DNA of 64,000 nucleotides from Streptomyces sp. NL15-2K (GTDB lineage Bacteria; Actinomycetota; Actinomycetes; Streptomycetales; Streptomycetaceae): NCBI RefSeq assembly GCF_030551255.1, contig NZ_CP130630.1, positions 12,275,001 to 12,339,000 of the forward strand, read 5' to 3'. Shown piece by piece: positions 1 to 10,260 of this stretch (position 1 is its first letter; each line of letters starts with the position of its first letter). The notes under the pieces were generated by a model. It saw only the letters and a program-made list of their open reading frames with translations, ran no database searches and was not told where the DNA came from. The position numbers and the translations under genes were made by a program.

Positions 1-514
1 GTGCGGACAGCGGGATGAATCCGTGAACGGCGTATGCGACATCCCACAGGAGGGAGCCGGGACCTGCTGCGTCCCAGTCGATGAGGGCCCACCGCGTTTC
101 GTCTGCGACCACGAGGTTCCAGGGGGCCAGGTCGTTATGGGCGATGATGTCGCTGCCCTCGGGAGGGATCAGCGTCTGCCAGTGCGCGTCGGGCGGGGGC
201 GTGAAGTCCTGCACGGCATCGTGGAAGTCGCGGATGAGGCGTGCGACGCGAGCCAGTTGTCGGGCGGGTTCCATCAGCGAGAACCGGTCGGGCCAGACCA
301 CATGTCCCGGCATGAAGGTCAGGACCTCACGCCCTTGATCGTCAATACCGAGTGGGCGAGGCGCCGCGCTGAATCCCACCTCGTGCAGGTGGGCAAGCAG
401 GGCATGCACGGAGGGAGCCCATGGTCCGGCCGGACGGCGAACGGTGTCTCCGACGCGAACGACACCATCACTGACGTTGCCGCCGGGCAACGGCTGTTCA
501 TCATCGTGCTGCAT
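1..514 (-). CDS. Aminoglycoside phosphotransferase-family protein, partial
   Basis: The reverse strand from an ATG at 514 stays open to the window edge (171 codons), so the C-terminus is missing. The APH/choline-kinase catalytic loop HNDLAPWN is followed about 20 residues later by the metal-binding ALIDWDAAGPGS, with the usual spacing of a protein-kinase-like phosphotransferase. The N-lobe is short and has no obvious P-loop lysine motif, as in many small Streptomyces APH-like proteins. The substrate cannot be told. A small-molecule hydroxyl is expected, and resistance is not implied. No operon partner is visible because upstream DNA holds no clear gene. Confidence 0.75.
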   Translation of the reverse strand, partial: MQHDDEQPLPGGNVSDGVVRVGDTVRRPAGPWAPSVHALLAHLHEVGFSAAPRPLGIDDQGREVLTFMPGHVVWPDRFSLMEPARQLARVARLIRDFHDAVQDFTPPPDAHWQTLIPPEGSDIIAHNDLAPWNLVVADETRWALIDWDAAGPGSLLWDVAYAVHGFIPLSA

Positions 515-1160
515 TGAACCAGTGTGTCGTACCGGCTCGCCGTGATCACCCCATTGACAGGGGAACGTCAGAGTGCGGACAGAGGTTATAGAACGAGCTC
601 AGGAGCTGTGTCTGAGCCTTGCATGAGAAGGTAAACAGGCCTCGAATGAGGTCTGGTTTCTGGGGCTTGTGCAGGTCCCGGATCTTCCGGCGGTCTGACT
701 CGTGCAGCCTGGACTCAGCTCGGGCTACTGGAAGCGGCGGCTGACGATCCTGCAGGGCGCATGCTGCCCTCACCCGTACGAGGGACGCGAGTAGTTACGG
801 ATCGGTTTATCGGCCACTGATCGATACGATCCGCATCGGGAACAGGGGAGGACGAGTCCGACATGCCATCAGATACTCGATGTGGATCTGAGTCAGGCGG
901 CACGTTTGTAGTTGATCGGGAGGAGCGTCCCGCCGGCCAGTTGCCGATGCTGTTCGAGCGCGAGTCCGCCGATGGAGTCACATCAGGATACGGCGCGTGC
1001 AGATCGTGTAACTGCGACAACTTCTCCGGCGTCGGCTCGTGGTGCAGTCACATTGGCTGCGCCCACCACTTCTCGGCTCACCGATAACAAGGGCCTCGAG
1101 CGGCACTTCGCAGCCGACCTCACGCACCTCGCTGCGGGGGACCCCCCGGCGGTGACTCGC
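515..1160. other. Stretch without a recognisable gene
   Basis: Only short open frames with no recognisable domain occur on either strand. The stretch around 546-1020 has the base composition of decayed coding DNA, but I cannot assign it to a family. No tRNA, terminator hairpin or insertion-sequence end was recognised. Confidence 0.4.
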
Positions 1161-1243
1161 TCTTCGTATGGTGGCGGCATGCGCAGGGACGGGGCGCCCG
1201 GCTGCGGCTGGTTGTCGTCACGGACGACGATGCGGGGCCGCGG

Positions 1244-1429
1244 TTGTGCCGTGGGTGCGGTGGCCCGCTGATGCTGTCGGTGAAAGCGACGGCGGTGTTC
1301 TGTTCATCCGCCTGTCGTTGGCGGCATTGCCGGCGGATGCGGCGGGCGCGGGTGAGGACCGAGGCGGTGAAGGCCGGCGTGACGTCCGGTTGCCCGGAGT
1401 GCGGGACGGCCTGGACGGTCGGGGGGTGA
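1244..1429 (+). CDS. Small zinc-ribbon protein
   Basis: A 61-residue frame beginning at a TTG carries CRGCGG, then FCSSACRW, then CPECG. These paired cysteines could bind zinc, in the way of FPG/zinc-ribbon small proteins. The run of Arg after the second pair (RHCRRMRRARVR) would suit nucleic-acid binding. The frame is open upstream of the TTG, with a plausible continuation LVVVTDDDAGPR, so the true start may lie before 1220, although no ATG or GTG is in frame. There is no operon context. The function is unknown and a chance frame is not excluded. Confidence 0.35.
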   Translation: MCRGCGGPLMLSVKATAVFCSSACRWRHCRRMRRARVRTEAVKAGVTSGCPECGTAWTVGG

Positions 1430-1583
1430 GACCGCGCTTCCGGCGGAAATGTGGAATTCGGCAACTGCCTGCTCCCGGTCTCGGTCTCAGCCAGCGTGCA
1501 GGCGATGTCCAAGAGGTGAGTGATGCGGATGTGGCCGCGGGGAGAGGTTCGCTCTCCCCGCGGCCGCCGGTGTCACTCGGATG

Positions 1584-4500
1584 TCACTCGAAGAATTTCA
1601 GGCTCCAGCCCTTGTCGGTGTTGGCGCCGGGTACGTTCGCGCGGCTGTAGGTGGTGTCTCCCCACCAGGTGAAGGTGCCGGTGTGCCACATGCGGTTGCC
1701 CCATGAATAGGGCGTGCCCTTGCGTACCGCGTGGAACATGAGCGGGAACTTCGGCCCGGCGGGCGGGCTGGTGTCGATGTCGCCGTCGACCAGGACGAAG
1801 CTGTGGGAGCCGGGTCCGTTCGCATACAGGGTCGGGTCCCAGCCGTCCATCATGCTGTCGCGGTTGGAGCCGAACAGGCAGCCGTTGGACTTGTACCAGT
1901 TCCAGACGTTCGTGGGGTCACCGTCCTTCTTCAGACGCAGGTCAGCCAGGCAGTACTGGTCGCTCCAGGAGCCGTTGGCCGAGTACGCGATGTGCAACTG
2001 ACCGCTGGGATCCTTGATCGGCTGAGGCGCCTCGTTGACGAACGGGTTGCCCGCCACCTTCTCCCAGCTCTCGCGCGGCTGCTTGCCGTCTCCCGAGGCG
2101 AAGTAGACGGCGTATATGTTCGTATCCAGTGCGCCCTTCAGCTTGACCAGTTCGGGCGCCCAGACATTCGGCATGTTCTTCGGGGACGACCAGATCAGCC
2201 TGCGCTCGGCTTTGCCCAGCCCGGCCGGGCTCGACGCCGAACGGGCGTAGATGTTGTTGCCGTCCGACTCCACCGAGTGGTACGTGCTGCCCACCCGGAT
2301 CACGCTCGGGTCCGCGTTCTTGGTGATGCCCTGCCCGGGCGGACCGGGCACGGGCGGAGGCGGCAGCGGGGCGTCCGCGTCCTCGAAGAAGCCGAGGCTG
2401 TAACCGGTGTCGGTGTTGGCGCCGGGTACCTTCTGGCGCTCGTAGGGGATGTCCTTCCACCAGGTGAAGGCGCCGGAGTACCACACCCGGTTGTCCCAGT
2501 GGTACCGCATGCCCTTCGGCACGGCGTGGTACATCAGCGGGAACTTCTTCCCGGTGGGCGGACTGGTGTTGATGTCGCCGTTCTCGAGGACGAAGGTGTG
2601 GTGGCCCGGCCCGTTCGAGAACTGCGTCGGCTCCCAGCCGGACATCATGGTGTCGCGGTTGGAGCCGAAGACGCAGCCGTTGGACTTGTACCAGTCCCAC
2701 GTGGGTCGGGTCACCGCCCTTCTTCAGCCGCAGGTCTCCCAGGCAGTACTGGTCGGTCCAGGAGCCGTTGGCCGAGTACACGATGTGCAGCTGGCCGTTC
2801 GGGTCCTTGATCGGCTCGGGGGCCTCGTTGATCCACGGGTTGCCGGTCACTCATCTCCCAGCCCTCGCGGGGCTGGGAGATGACGTGCCGGCCGCCGGTG
2901 GGGGTGGTGGGATCGCTCATCCGGGCGATGTAGAGGTTCTGCTCCACATTGCCGTCGCCCTCCCAGCCCTACCACACGAACCACAGCTGGTTCTCGAAGG
3001 TGAAGGGGGTGCCGTCGATCGCCCATCTGTCCTCAGGCAGGGCGAGTTTCCGCTCGGCGCCGTAGCCGGACGCCGGGGACGCCGAGCTGATCACGTACAT
3101 ACGGTGGTCCGGGCCCCGGCCGGCCGAGAAGTACACGTAGTAGCGGCCGTCGATCCGCACGAGTTCGGGTGCCCAGACCTCACCCAGCCCCGGATCCCTC
3201 CAGATCGGCACGGGCTCCGCGTCGTCCAGACCGGCCGGGCTCGACGCCGGGCGGACCCAGAGCCGGCCGTCGCCCGACTGCACCGAGTGGTACGTGCCGC
3301 CCACCCGGATCACGCTCGGATCGGCCCCACGGATGTCGGTCCGGCCGACGGTGGGATCGGGGAGCGGGTCCTGGGGCGCCGGGGGGTTCGGGCTGCCGGA
3401 GGGCTCCTTGACCCAGCCGTCCACCACCGCCATGCGGATCCCGGCCACGAAGGCCTCGGCGATCTTGTGGTAGCCCGCGTCGCCGGGGTGGACCGAGTCC
3501 ACCAGGTCCTCCGTGGTCACCGCGGTCAGCTCGACCAGGACCAGGTGGTCGCCCCTGGCGGTCCGGTCGTCGACCAACTGGCGCACGGCGTTGTTGTAGG
3601 CGTCGATACGGGGCTGGACGGCCGGGTCGGTGGACGGCGGCAGCGTGCCCACCACGATGGCGACGTCCGGGGCTTCGGCGAAGATCCGGTCGATCAGTTT
3701 GTTCAGCCGGTCCGGGGCGGTGGCCGCGTTGTCGTTGTTGACCATGTCGTTCGTCCCGGCCAGCAGCGTGACCACGTTGGGCCGGGACGGCGGGAACTGC
3801 ACCCGCTGGTTGATCCGGTCGATGGTGTGGCCGGGCCAGCCCTCGTGGTGGGTGTCCGGGATTCCCCGGCCGTGGCTCCGGCTGCCCACCAGGTCACGGC
3901 TGTCGAGTCCCGGCCGCACGAGCGAGGAGTCGAGGCTGCCGAACAGCCCGCCCCAGGTCATCTTCCCGATCTCCACCTGGATCTCGTCGCGGGCGCCGGA
4001 TTCGTCGCTGCTGCCGATGCCCTGGGTGAGGTCGTCACCGATGGGCATCAGGTTGATCTTGGAGGGCGGCCGCTCGGCCGAGCCGCGCAGCCTGCCGGCC
4101 CCGACCACTCGGTGGTCCGAGGGGGGCGTCCCGACGACGTAGGCGTCGCGCGGGTCGGTGTGGAGGACGTCGGTGACGAAGTAGTCGAGCCGGTTGCGGC
4201 TGTTGTGGGTGGCCACGTTGGCGGGGGTGTGGATCGTCCGGGCGCCGATCGGGAAGGCGTCACGACGGGCGAGGGCGTTGGGATCGACGTTGAAGTCACC
4301 GCCGACCGTCCAGTTGTACTGCACCTGCCGGTCGGTCGCCCAGTGGTCCACCTGTTCGTCGATGGTGTTCAGCAGCACGGCGGAGTCCCCGCCGCCTCCG
4401 GACAGCCCGTGCACGGTGAAGTACCAGTTGGCGCCGAAACGCACACCCAGCGCGATACGGCCTGCCTCCACCGGGTTCTGCACCACGTTCACCTCATCCG

Positions 4501-5089
4501 GATCCCCCTCGACCACGATCGCCAGGTTGACCCGGCCGCCCTCCTCGTTCTGGGTGAGCGCGAAGAAGACGTTGCGCAGGGTCGGGTGGTCGGAGGTGTC
4601 GAGGTTCCAGTGGTAGTGCTGGATCGTGCGGGTGCGGATGTGGCCGTCGCGGCCCACCGTGGTCCGGGTCAGGTCGGTTTGCCGGTTGCTCGTCCTGGCC
4701 GGCGTCGCTCCGGCCTCCTGGAGCATCACGACCGGGGCCTGCCGGGCGTAGCTCCGGACGTGGTTCTGCCATTTGTTGGTGTCCGGCCCGGCTTCGTTGG
4801 CGCCCTGCATGTTCCAGGTGATCAACGGTGTGGAGGCCAGCGGGTAGTTCACGGCCGCGGCCGTCTGGGCGGGCAGTACGACCGCCAGAACCGTCGAGAG
4901 CAGGGCGAGGACCACGGTGGTCGCCCATAATCGCCGCTGTCGTTGTCCGCCCAGCCGTCTCCCGGACGGCTGGGCCCACGCGCTCACCCCCCCTCGCCGA
5001 CGCGCCGGGTAACGACTGTGCTGACCGTGCCAGGACAAGCTCCTCTGGTAGGGGCCGGTTTCCGATGGAAAGGTGCCGGTTTCCGCCAC
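1584..5089 (-). pseudogene. Secreted CdtB-like nuclease / SGNH hydrolase / tandem GH43 protein, broken
   Basis: Reading from the 5089 end: a signal peptide (WATTVVLALLSTVLAVVLPA); an endonuclease/exonuclease/phosphatase domain with TWNMQG, QEAG, NLAIV, a VHGLSGGGGD histidine, GGDFN and SDH; an SGNH domain (GTNDM and DSVHPGDAGYH); and two GH43-like beta-propeller segments, each opening with ADPSVIRVG and WAPELV. The nuclease motif order matches CdtB of cytolethal distending toxin. The SGNH nucleophile block reads GDDLTQG where the family has GDSLTQG, so Asp replaces the catalytic Ser. An in-frame TAG near 2968 and frameshifts near 2860 and 2705 break the frame. The second GH43 segment also lacks its middle. 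A GTG near 4988 is an alternative start. The intact protein would be exported and would act on polysaccharide and possibly DNA. Confidence 0.75.
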
Positions 5090-5189
5090 TGCCGCCGGTG
5101 CTCGGTGTGAACTGTGGGGCGTCGGATTCCGTTTATTAGGGATGCCTGGGGCCGGATGATGGTTGCGCCCCGACTCGTGTTCAGCGCCT

Positions 5190-5259
5190 CACGGCCTCCC
5201 TGGCGCACGGTGCCACGGCCTCCCTGCGCACGGTGCCACGGCCGCCCTGCGCACGGTGT
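5190..5259. repeat. Three tandem 23-24 bp repeats
   Basis: Three consecutive units built on CACGGCCTCCCTGCGCACGG lie at 5190-5213, 5214-5236 and 5237-5259. The first has one extra G and the third has a single substitution plus a changed last base. They sit between the broken nuclease gene and the MocR fragment, outside any credible reading frame. Confidence 0.8.
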
Positions 5260-5307
5260 CCTGGCTGCTGCTCGAGCTGGGGCTGACCGTTGCGCTCGCC
5301 GCCCGGC

Positions 5308-5700
5308 TCACCGGCCGGTACGGCGTCTTCCGGCGACGTCGGCGAGCGTCCGCAGCGCCCACCGCAGATGGGGCTCCGCGGCCGACGCGAGGCCGAGCCT
5401 GACGGCGTCGGGCGTGCGGCCGGGGCCGACGGCGAAGGCGGGCCCGGGCGTGACGGCGATGCCGTGCGCGGCGGCGGCCGCGGTGAAGGTGTCCGCACGC
5501 CACGGGGCGGGCAACTCCCACCAGGCGAAGAAGGCGTGCGGATCGCACCGTACGGCGAAGTCCCTCAGGTGCTCCCGGACGATCCGCTGCCGGCGTACCG
5601 CCTCCGCCCGCTTGGCACCCACCAGCCGCGCCACGGTCCCGTCCCCGATCCACCGCACCCCCGCCTCCAGCGCGAACCGCCCCGCACTCCACCCCCCGGA
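5308..5700 (-). pseudogene. MocR-type PLP-dependent regulator, C-terminal fragment
   Basis: The reverse-strand frame reads as the last third of an aminotransferase-like GntR/MocR regulator. It has the helix FALEAGVRWIGDGTVARLVG, then HAFFAWWELP, then GIAVTPGPAFAV, and ends ALRTLADVAG. The DNA-binding domain and the PLP lysine are absent. Upstream sequence switches to unrelated DNA near 5700, so this is a truncated remnant. Confidence 0.55.
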
Positions 5701-5856
5701 TCGGTCATCGTCCTGGACGGCGTCTCCACCGTCTCCGACGACCAGCCCCGCGGCGGCTGGTACGCACAGGTCCTCGGCGAACGCCTGGTCACCGGCCTCG
5801 CCGCCGACCCGAACGCTGAGCTGCGGCACGTGCTCGAACAGGCCATCTCCGCCTGA
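5701..5856 (+). pseudogene. PP2C-like fragment
   Basis: A forward frame with VIVLDGVSTVSDD, then GGWYAQVLGERL, and a stop at 5854-5856 resembles the N-terminal DGxS/DGA region of Streptomyces PP2C-type phosphatases. It has no start of its own and meets the MocR fragment at its left edge. It is too short to be functional. Confidence 0.3.
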
Positions 5857-6111
5857 GGCCTGGCGATGAGAGGGACCTGGGGTTCGACGCGGTGCACGAT
5901 GTCCTCAGACACTCGATTCCCAAGCGGGCGAGCCCGAGTTTCCCATGCGACCGCCGGCCTCGCGCCGTCCTGCTTGATCCATCGGCGGGGAACGATCACT
6001 CCATGCACGGGGAACGATCTTCGAGCGACTGCAACGGTCACGTCAACCCCACTCGTGAACACCCGACCTCTGTCCCGTCCGCAAGCCGCTCTACGTGGGC
6101 CCTGGGGACCC

Positions 6112-6272
6112 TGTATGGCCTGCATCGTGGCGAGGGTGACCAGTTCGGCATCGCTCAGGCGGGGCGCAATGCCGACCGGCGGGTGCCACGGCGCCAGGTC
6201 GGGATGCTCCTTCAGCATGTCGTCGGTCGTCGCACAGAGCGCTGTCGCGAGGGTGTCCACGTCGTTCGTCAC
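6112..6272 (-). pseudogene. IS982/IS1647-type transposase N-terminal fragment
   Basis: From a GTG at 6272 the reverse strand encodes DTLATALCATTDDML, then PPVGIAPRLSDAELVTLA, the typical N-terminus of this transposase type in Streptomyces. The match ends after MQAI near 6112. No catalytic region remains. DNA from 5857 to 6111 shows nothing else I can identify. Confidence 0.55.
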
Positions 6273-6342
6273 AAAACGATCTTGGACACCCTCGTTCTCG
6301 TCTCCGCAGGCACCCCTTGGACCACACCACCAGGAGGAACCG

Positions 6343-6732
6343 GTGTCATACCCGCAACTGCTCACCCCCGAGGAGAAGCTCGCCGACGCCAAGAAGCTGT
6401 TGAGCCTCCCGCGTATCGTCGTGATCTGCGGCTCCACCCGCTTCATGACCGAGATGACCGGGGCCGATCTGCGGGAGACCAAAGCCGGAAAGATTGTCGT
6501 CAAACCGGGCTGTGACATGAAGCCGCCGCACGAACTTTGGTCCGATCCTGCCGAGGCCGAGGCGCTGAAAGTTCGACTCGACGATCTGCACCGGGCGAAG
6601 ATCCGGCTCGCTGATGAGGTGCTCGTAGTCGGCGACTACATCGGAGACAGCACCCGAGCCGAAATCGCCTACGCCCGGTCGCTGGGCAAGCCCGTGCGGT
6701 TCACGCACCCCGAAGTCGACCCTGACGCCTGA
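6343..6732 (+). CDS. Nucleoside 2-deoxyribosyltransferase-like protein
   Basis: A GTG at 6343 with AGGAGGAA at 6332-6339 gives 129 residues. VVICGSTRFM near the N-terminus, ADEVLVVGDYIGDSTRAEIA and YARSLGKPVRF toward the C-terminus match the Rossmann-like fold of deoxyribosyltransferase/DUF4406 proteins, which are common in actinomycetes and phages. The family moves or hydrolyses deoxyribosyl or nucleotide groups. The Glu in TRAEIAYA is at the usual catalytic position. The gene stands alone between transposon debris and the IS1182 pair. The substrate is unknown. Confidence 0.7.
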   Translation: MSYPQLLTPEEKLADAKKLLSLPRIVVICGSTRFMTEMTGADLRETKAGKIVVKPGCDMKPPHELWSDPAEAEALKVRLDDLHRAKIRLADEVLVVGDYIGDSTRAEIAYARSLGKPVRFTHPEVDPDA

Positions 6733-6848
6733 CCGCCCGCTGCCACCTCGACAACCACGGCCGGCAGCCCGCCGCCTGACCGTCTCGCGGTGGCTTCGGC
6801 CGCCGCCCACCCCACACCCTCCGCAGCCATCCCTTGGAATTGATCATC

Positions 6849-8555
6849 TAGAAGATCACTGAAAATGTTGCGGGTTCTGGCCCCGGCCCGGTAGGGCCGG
6901 GGTCAGTCTTGTAGGCATGCAGGGGGAATGGGCCGGGGAGATGGTCGGGCCGGATGTGTGGGAGACCTGCCGGGAGTTGATCCCGGCCGGGAGCGTATTT
7001 GCGTTTCTGGCCGAGCACCGGGAGGCACTGTTCCCGCCGTCGATGTTCGCGGACATGTACCCGTCGTCCAACGGCCGTCCGAGTCTGCCGCCGCAGGTCC
7101 TGGCCGCCACCGTGGTGCTGCAGAGCCTGCAGGGGCTGTCGGACTTCGAGACGGTCCAGGAACTGCGGTGTGATCTGCGGTGGAAAGCGGCCTGTGGGCT
7201 GGGCTTGTACGACATGGCGTTCGATCCGTCGCTGCTGACGTACTTCAGGCGCCGGCTGCGCCACTCGGCCGAGCCGATGCGGATTTTCACCAAGGTCAAG
7301 GAGGTCGTGGCCGCGACCGGGGTGCTCAAGGGCAAGCAGCGGCGTGCTGTGGACTCCACCGTCCTCGATGACGCGGTGGCCACCCAGGACACCGTCACCC
7401 AGATCGTCTCCGCGATCCGCCGGGTGATCCGTGATGTCCCTGGAGCCCAGGAGGCCGCCGCGGAGCACTGCCGCGCGCACGACTACACCGACCCGGGCAA
7501 ACCGAAGATCGCCTGGAACGACGAGCAGGCGCGCGCTGCGCTGGTGGATGCGCTGGTCACCGACGCCCTCAACCTGCTCGGGCGCCTGCCCGATCGTGAG
7601 CTGGGCGAGAAGGCCGCGAACGCGATGGGCCTGCTGGCCCTGGTCGCCGGGCAGGATGTGGAACCGGCCGAGGACTCCGACGGACGCGATGGCCGCTGGC
7701 GCATCGCCCGGCGCACCGCGCCCGACCGGACGGTGTCCACCGTCGATCCCGACGCCCGGCACATCCACAAAAACCGCACCCGCCACCAGGACGGATTCAA
7801 AGGACACGTCTCCTTCGAGCCGGAGAGCGGGCTGTTCACCGCCGTCGCTGTCACCGGCGGCTATGGTCCCGGCAACCACGAAGCGGCCGTTGCCCGTGAT
7901 CTGCTGGACGGGGAGGACGGCGAGTTAACCGTGCTCGGCGACTCCGCCTACGGCACCGGCGAGCTGCGCGAACAGTTGCAGGCCGCGGGCCACACCCTGG
8001 TCATCAAGCCACCGCCGCTGCGGCAGGTGATCCCCGACGGCTTCACCATCGACGACTTCCGCATCGACCCAGCCGCCGGCACCGCGACCTGCCCAGCCGG
8101 ACGAACCGCCAACCTCGGCCAGATCAAAGCCGACGGGGCCCGCACCGCCCAGTTCAAACGCCTCTGCGTCGGCTGCCCCCTGCGCGAGCGCTGCACCACA
8201 TCCAAGACCGGACGCACCCTCAACATCCACCCCCAGCATGAACTGCTGACCGCCGCCCGCCGAGACGCCGCCGACCCGGCCTGGCAGGCCGAATACCGCA
8301 GATGGCGGCCCCCGGTCGAACGCGCCATCGCCTGGCTGGTCGCCAAGGGCAACCGACGCGTCCCGCACCGCGGCGTCATCGCCAACAACCTCTGGCTGCA
8401 CCACCGCGCCGCCGCCCTCAACCTCCGCCGACTGATCAACCTCGGACTCACCCGGACCGGCACCACCTGGCACCTCACCCCGGCCACCACATAGCGAAAA
8501 GGGCCGCCCGGCCCACGGCCGGACAGCCCTCAACAAGATTTTCAGTGATCTTCTA
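6849..8555 (+). mobile_element. IS1182-family insertion sequence, copy A
   Basis: The element starts with AGAAGATCACTGAAAAT and ends with the exact inverse ATTTTCAGTGATCTTCT. CTAG occurs at its left edge (6848-6851), at the junction with copy B (8553-8556) and at the right edge of copy B (10258-10261). Each core is 1701 bp, and the repeat period of core plus CTAG is 1705 bp. The two copies appear identical along the full length. Confidence 0.9.
6917..8494 (+). CDS. IS1182-family DDE transposase, copy A
   Basis: A 525-residue transposase starts from an ATG about 68 bp inside the element. The N-terminal half has SLPPQVLAATVVLQSLQGL and LRCDLRWKAACGL. The DDE core includes VDSTVLDD, GDSAYG and, late in the protein, RPPVERAIAWL. 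A four-cysteine patch (CPAGR, CVGCPLRERC) precedes the last segment, as in the family. The frame is intact and both ends of the element are present, so it may be active. There is no passenger gene. Confidence 0.92.
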   Translation: MQGEWAGEMVGPDVWETCRELIPAGSVFAFLAEHREALFPPSMFADMYPSSNGRPSLPPQVLAATVVLQSLQGLSDFETVQELRCDLRWKAACGLGLYDMAFDPSLLTYFRRRLRHSAEPMRIFTKVKEVVAATGVLKGKQRRAVDSTVLDDAVATQDTVTQIVSAIRRVIRDVPGAQEAAAEHCRAHDYTDPGKPKIAWNDEQARAALVDALVTDALNLLGRLPDRELGEKAANAMGLLALVAGQDVEPAEDSDGRDGRWRIARRTAPDRTVSTVDPDARHIHKNRTRHQDGFKGHVSFEPESGLFTAVAVTGGYGPGNHEAAVARDLLDGEDGELTVLGDSAYGTGELREQLQAAGHTLVIKPPPLRQVIPDGFTIDDFRIDPAAGTATCPAGRTANLGQIKADGARTAQFKRLCVGCPLRERCTTSKTGRTLNIHPQHELLTAARRDAADPAWQAEYRRWRPPVERAIAWLVAKGNRRVPHRGVIANNLWLHHRAAALNLRRLINLGLTRTGTTWHLTPATT

Positions 8556-10260
8556 GAAGATCACTGAAAATGTTGCGGGTTCTGGCCCCGGCCCGGTAGG
8601 GCCGGGGTCAGTCTTGTAGGCATGCAGGGGGAATGGGCCGGGGAGATGGTCGGGCCGGATGTGTGGGAGACCTGCCGGGAGTTGATCCCGGCCGGGAGCG
8701 TATTTGCGTTTCTGGCCGAGCACCGGGAGGCACTGTTCCCGCCGTCGATGTTCGCGGACATGTACCCGTCGTCCAACGGCCGTCCGAGTCTGCCGCCGCA
8801 GGTCCTGGCCGCCACCGTGGTGCTGCAGAGCCTGCAGGGGCTGTCGGACTTCGAGACGGTCCAGGAACTGCGGTGTGATCTGCGGTGGAAAGCGGCCTGT
8901 GGGCTGGGCTTGTACGACATGGCGTTCGATCCGTCGCTGCTGACGTACTTCAGGCGCCGGCTGCGCCACTCGGCCGAGCCGATGCGGATTTTCACCAAGG
9001 TCAAGGAGGTCGTGGCCGCGACCGGGGTGCTCAAGGGCAAGCAGCGGCGTGCTGTGGACTCCACCGTCCTCGATGACGCGGTGGCCACCCAGGACACCGT
9101 CACCCAGATCGTCTCCGCGATCCGCCGGGTGATCCGTGATGTCCCTGGAGCCCAGGAGGCCGCCGCGGAGCACTGCCGCGCGCACGACTACACCGACCCG
9201 GGCAAACCGAAGATCGCCTGGAACGACGAGCAGGCGCGCGCTGCGCTGGTGGATGCGCTGGTCACCGACGCCCTCAACCTGCTCGGGCGCCTGCCCGATC
9301 GTGAGCTGGGCGAGAAGGCCGCGAACGCGATGGGCCTGCTGGCCCTGGTCGCCGGGCAGGATGTGGAACCGGCCGAGGACTCCGACGGACGCGATGGCCG
9401 CTGGCGCATCGCCCGGCGCACCGCGCCCGACCGGACGGTGTCCACCGTCGATCCCGACGCCCGGCACATCCACAAAAACCGCACCCGCCACCAGGACGGA
9501 TTCAAAGGACACGTCTCCTTCGAGCCGGAGAGCGGGCTGTTCACCGCCGTCGCTGTCACCGGCGGCTATGGTCCCGGCAACCACGAAGCGGCCGTTGCCC
9601 GTGATCTGCTGGACGGGGAGGACGGCGAGTTAACCGTGCTCGGCGACTCCGCCTACGGCACCGGCGAGCTGCGCGAACAGTTGCAGGCCGCGGGCCACAC
9701 CCTGGTCATCAAGCCACCGCCGCTGCGGCAGGTGATCCCCGACGGCTTCACCATCGACGACTTCCGCATCGACCCAGCCGCCGGCACCGCGACCTGCCCA
9801 GCCGGACGAACCGCCAACCTCGGCCAGATCAAAGCCGACGGGGCCCGCACCGCCCAGTTCAAACGCCTCTGCGTCGGCTGCCCCCTGCGCGAGCGCTGCA
9901 CCACATCCAAGACCGGACGCACCCTCAACATCCACCCCCAGCATGAACTGCTGACCGCCGCCCGCCGAGACGCCGCCGACCCGGCCTGGCAGGCCGAATA
10001 CCGCAGATGGCGGCCCCCGGTCGAACGCGCCATCGCCTGGCTGGTCGCCAAGGGCAACCGACGCGTCCCGCACCGCGGCGTCATCGCCAACAACCTCTGG
10101 CTGCACCACCGCGCCGCCGCCCTCAACCTCCGCCGACTGATCAACCTCGGACTCACCCGGACCGGCACCACCTGGCACCTCACCCCGGCCACCACATAGC
10201 GAAAAGGGCCGCCCGGCCCACGGCCGGACAGCCCTCAACAAGATTTTCAGTGATCTTCTA
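8554..10260 (+). mobile_element. IS1182-family insertion sequence, copy B (tandem)
   Basis: A second copy follows head-to-tail, sharing one CTAG with copy A. Its outer flank at 10261 enters an FtsK/TraB fragment. The flank left of copy A (6733-6848) is non-coding and does not continue that gene, so the pair does not sit in a simple insertion site. Confidence 0.9.
8622..10199 (+). CDS. IS1182-family DDE transposase, copy B
   Basis: The 525-residue product is identical to that of copy A, with the same start, the same catalytic DDE pattern and no lesion. Two identical neighbouring copies mean the duplication is recent. Between them the inner ends abut as an inverted-repeat junction with a shared CTAG. 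Confidence 0.92.
   Translation: MQGEWAGEMVGPDVWETCRELIPAGSVFAFLAEHREALFPPSMFADMYPSSNGRPSLPPQVLAATVVLQSLQGLSDFETVQELRCDLRWKAACGLGLYDMAFDPSLLTYFRRRLRHSAEPMRIFTKVKEVVAATGVLKGKQRRAVDSTVLDDAVATQDTVTQIVSAIRRVIRDVPGAQEAAAEHCRAHDYTDPGKPKIAWNDEQARAALVDALVTDALNLLGRLPDRELGEKAANAMGLLALVAGQDVEPAEDSDGRDGRWRIARRTAPDRTVSTVDPDARHIHKNRTRHQDGFKGHVSFEPESGLFTAVAVTGGYGPGNHEAAVARDLLDGEDGELTVLGDSAYGTGELREQLQAAGHTLVIKPPPLRQVIPDGFTIDDFRIDPAAGTATCPAGRTANLGQIKADGARTAQFKRLCVGCPLRERCTTSKTGRTLNIHPQHELLTAARRDAADPAWQAEYRRWRPPVERAIAWLVAKGNRRVPHRGVIANNLWLHHRAAALNLRRLINLGLTRTGTTWHLTPATT

Noticed and set aside
863..1087. A 74-codon forward frame
   Set aside because: It has no homologous feel, domain or ribosome site, and overlaps other equally weak frames on both strands.
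2768..4930. A 720-codon forward open frame opposite the broken nuclease gene
   Set aside because: It is a shadow of the real gene on the other strand: Val/Arg/Gly/His-rich with no domain, and its codon bias mirrors the opposite frame.
6848..7879. Long reverse frames inside both IS1182 copies
   Set aside because: They are antisense to an intact transposase and repeat exactly in both copies. High GC explains their length.
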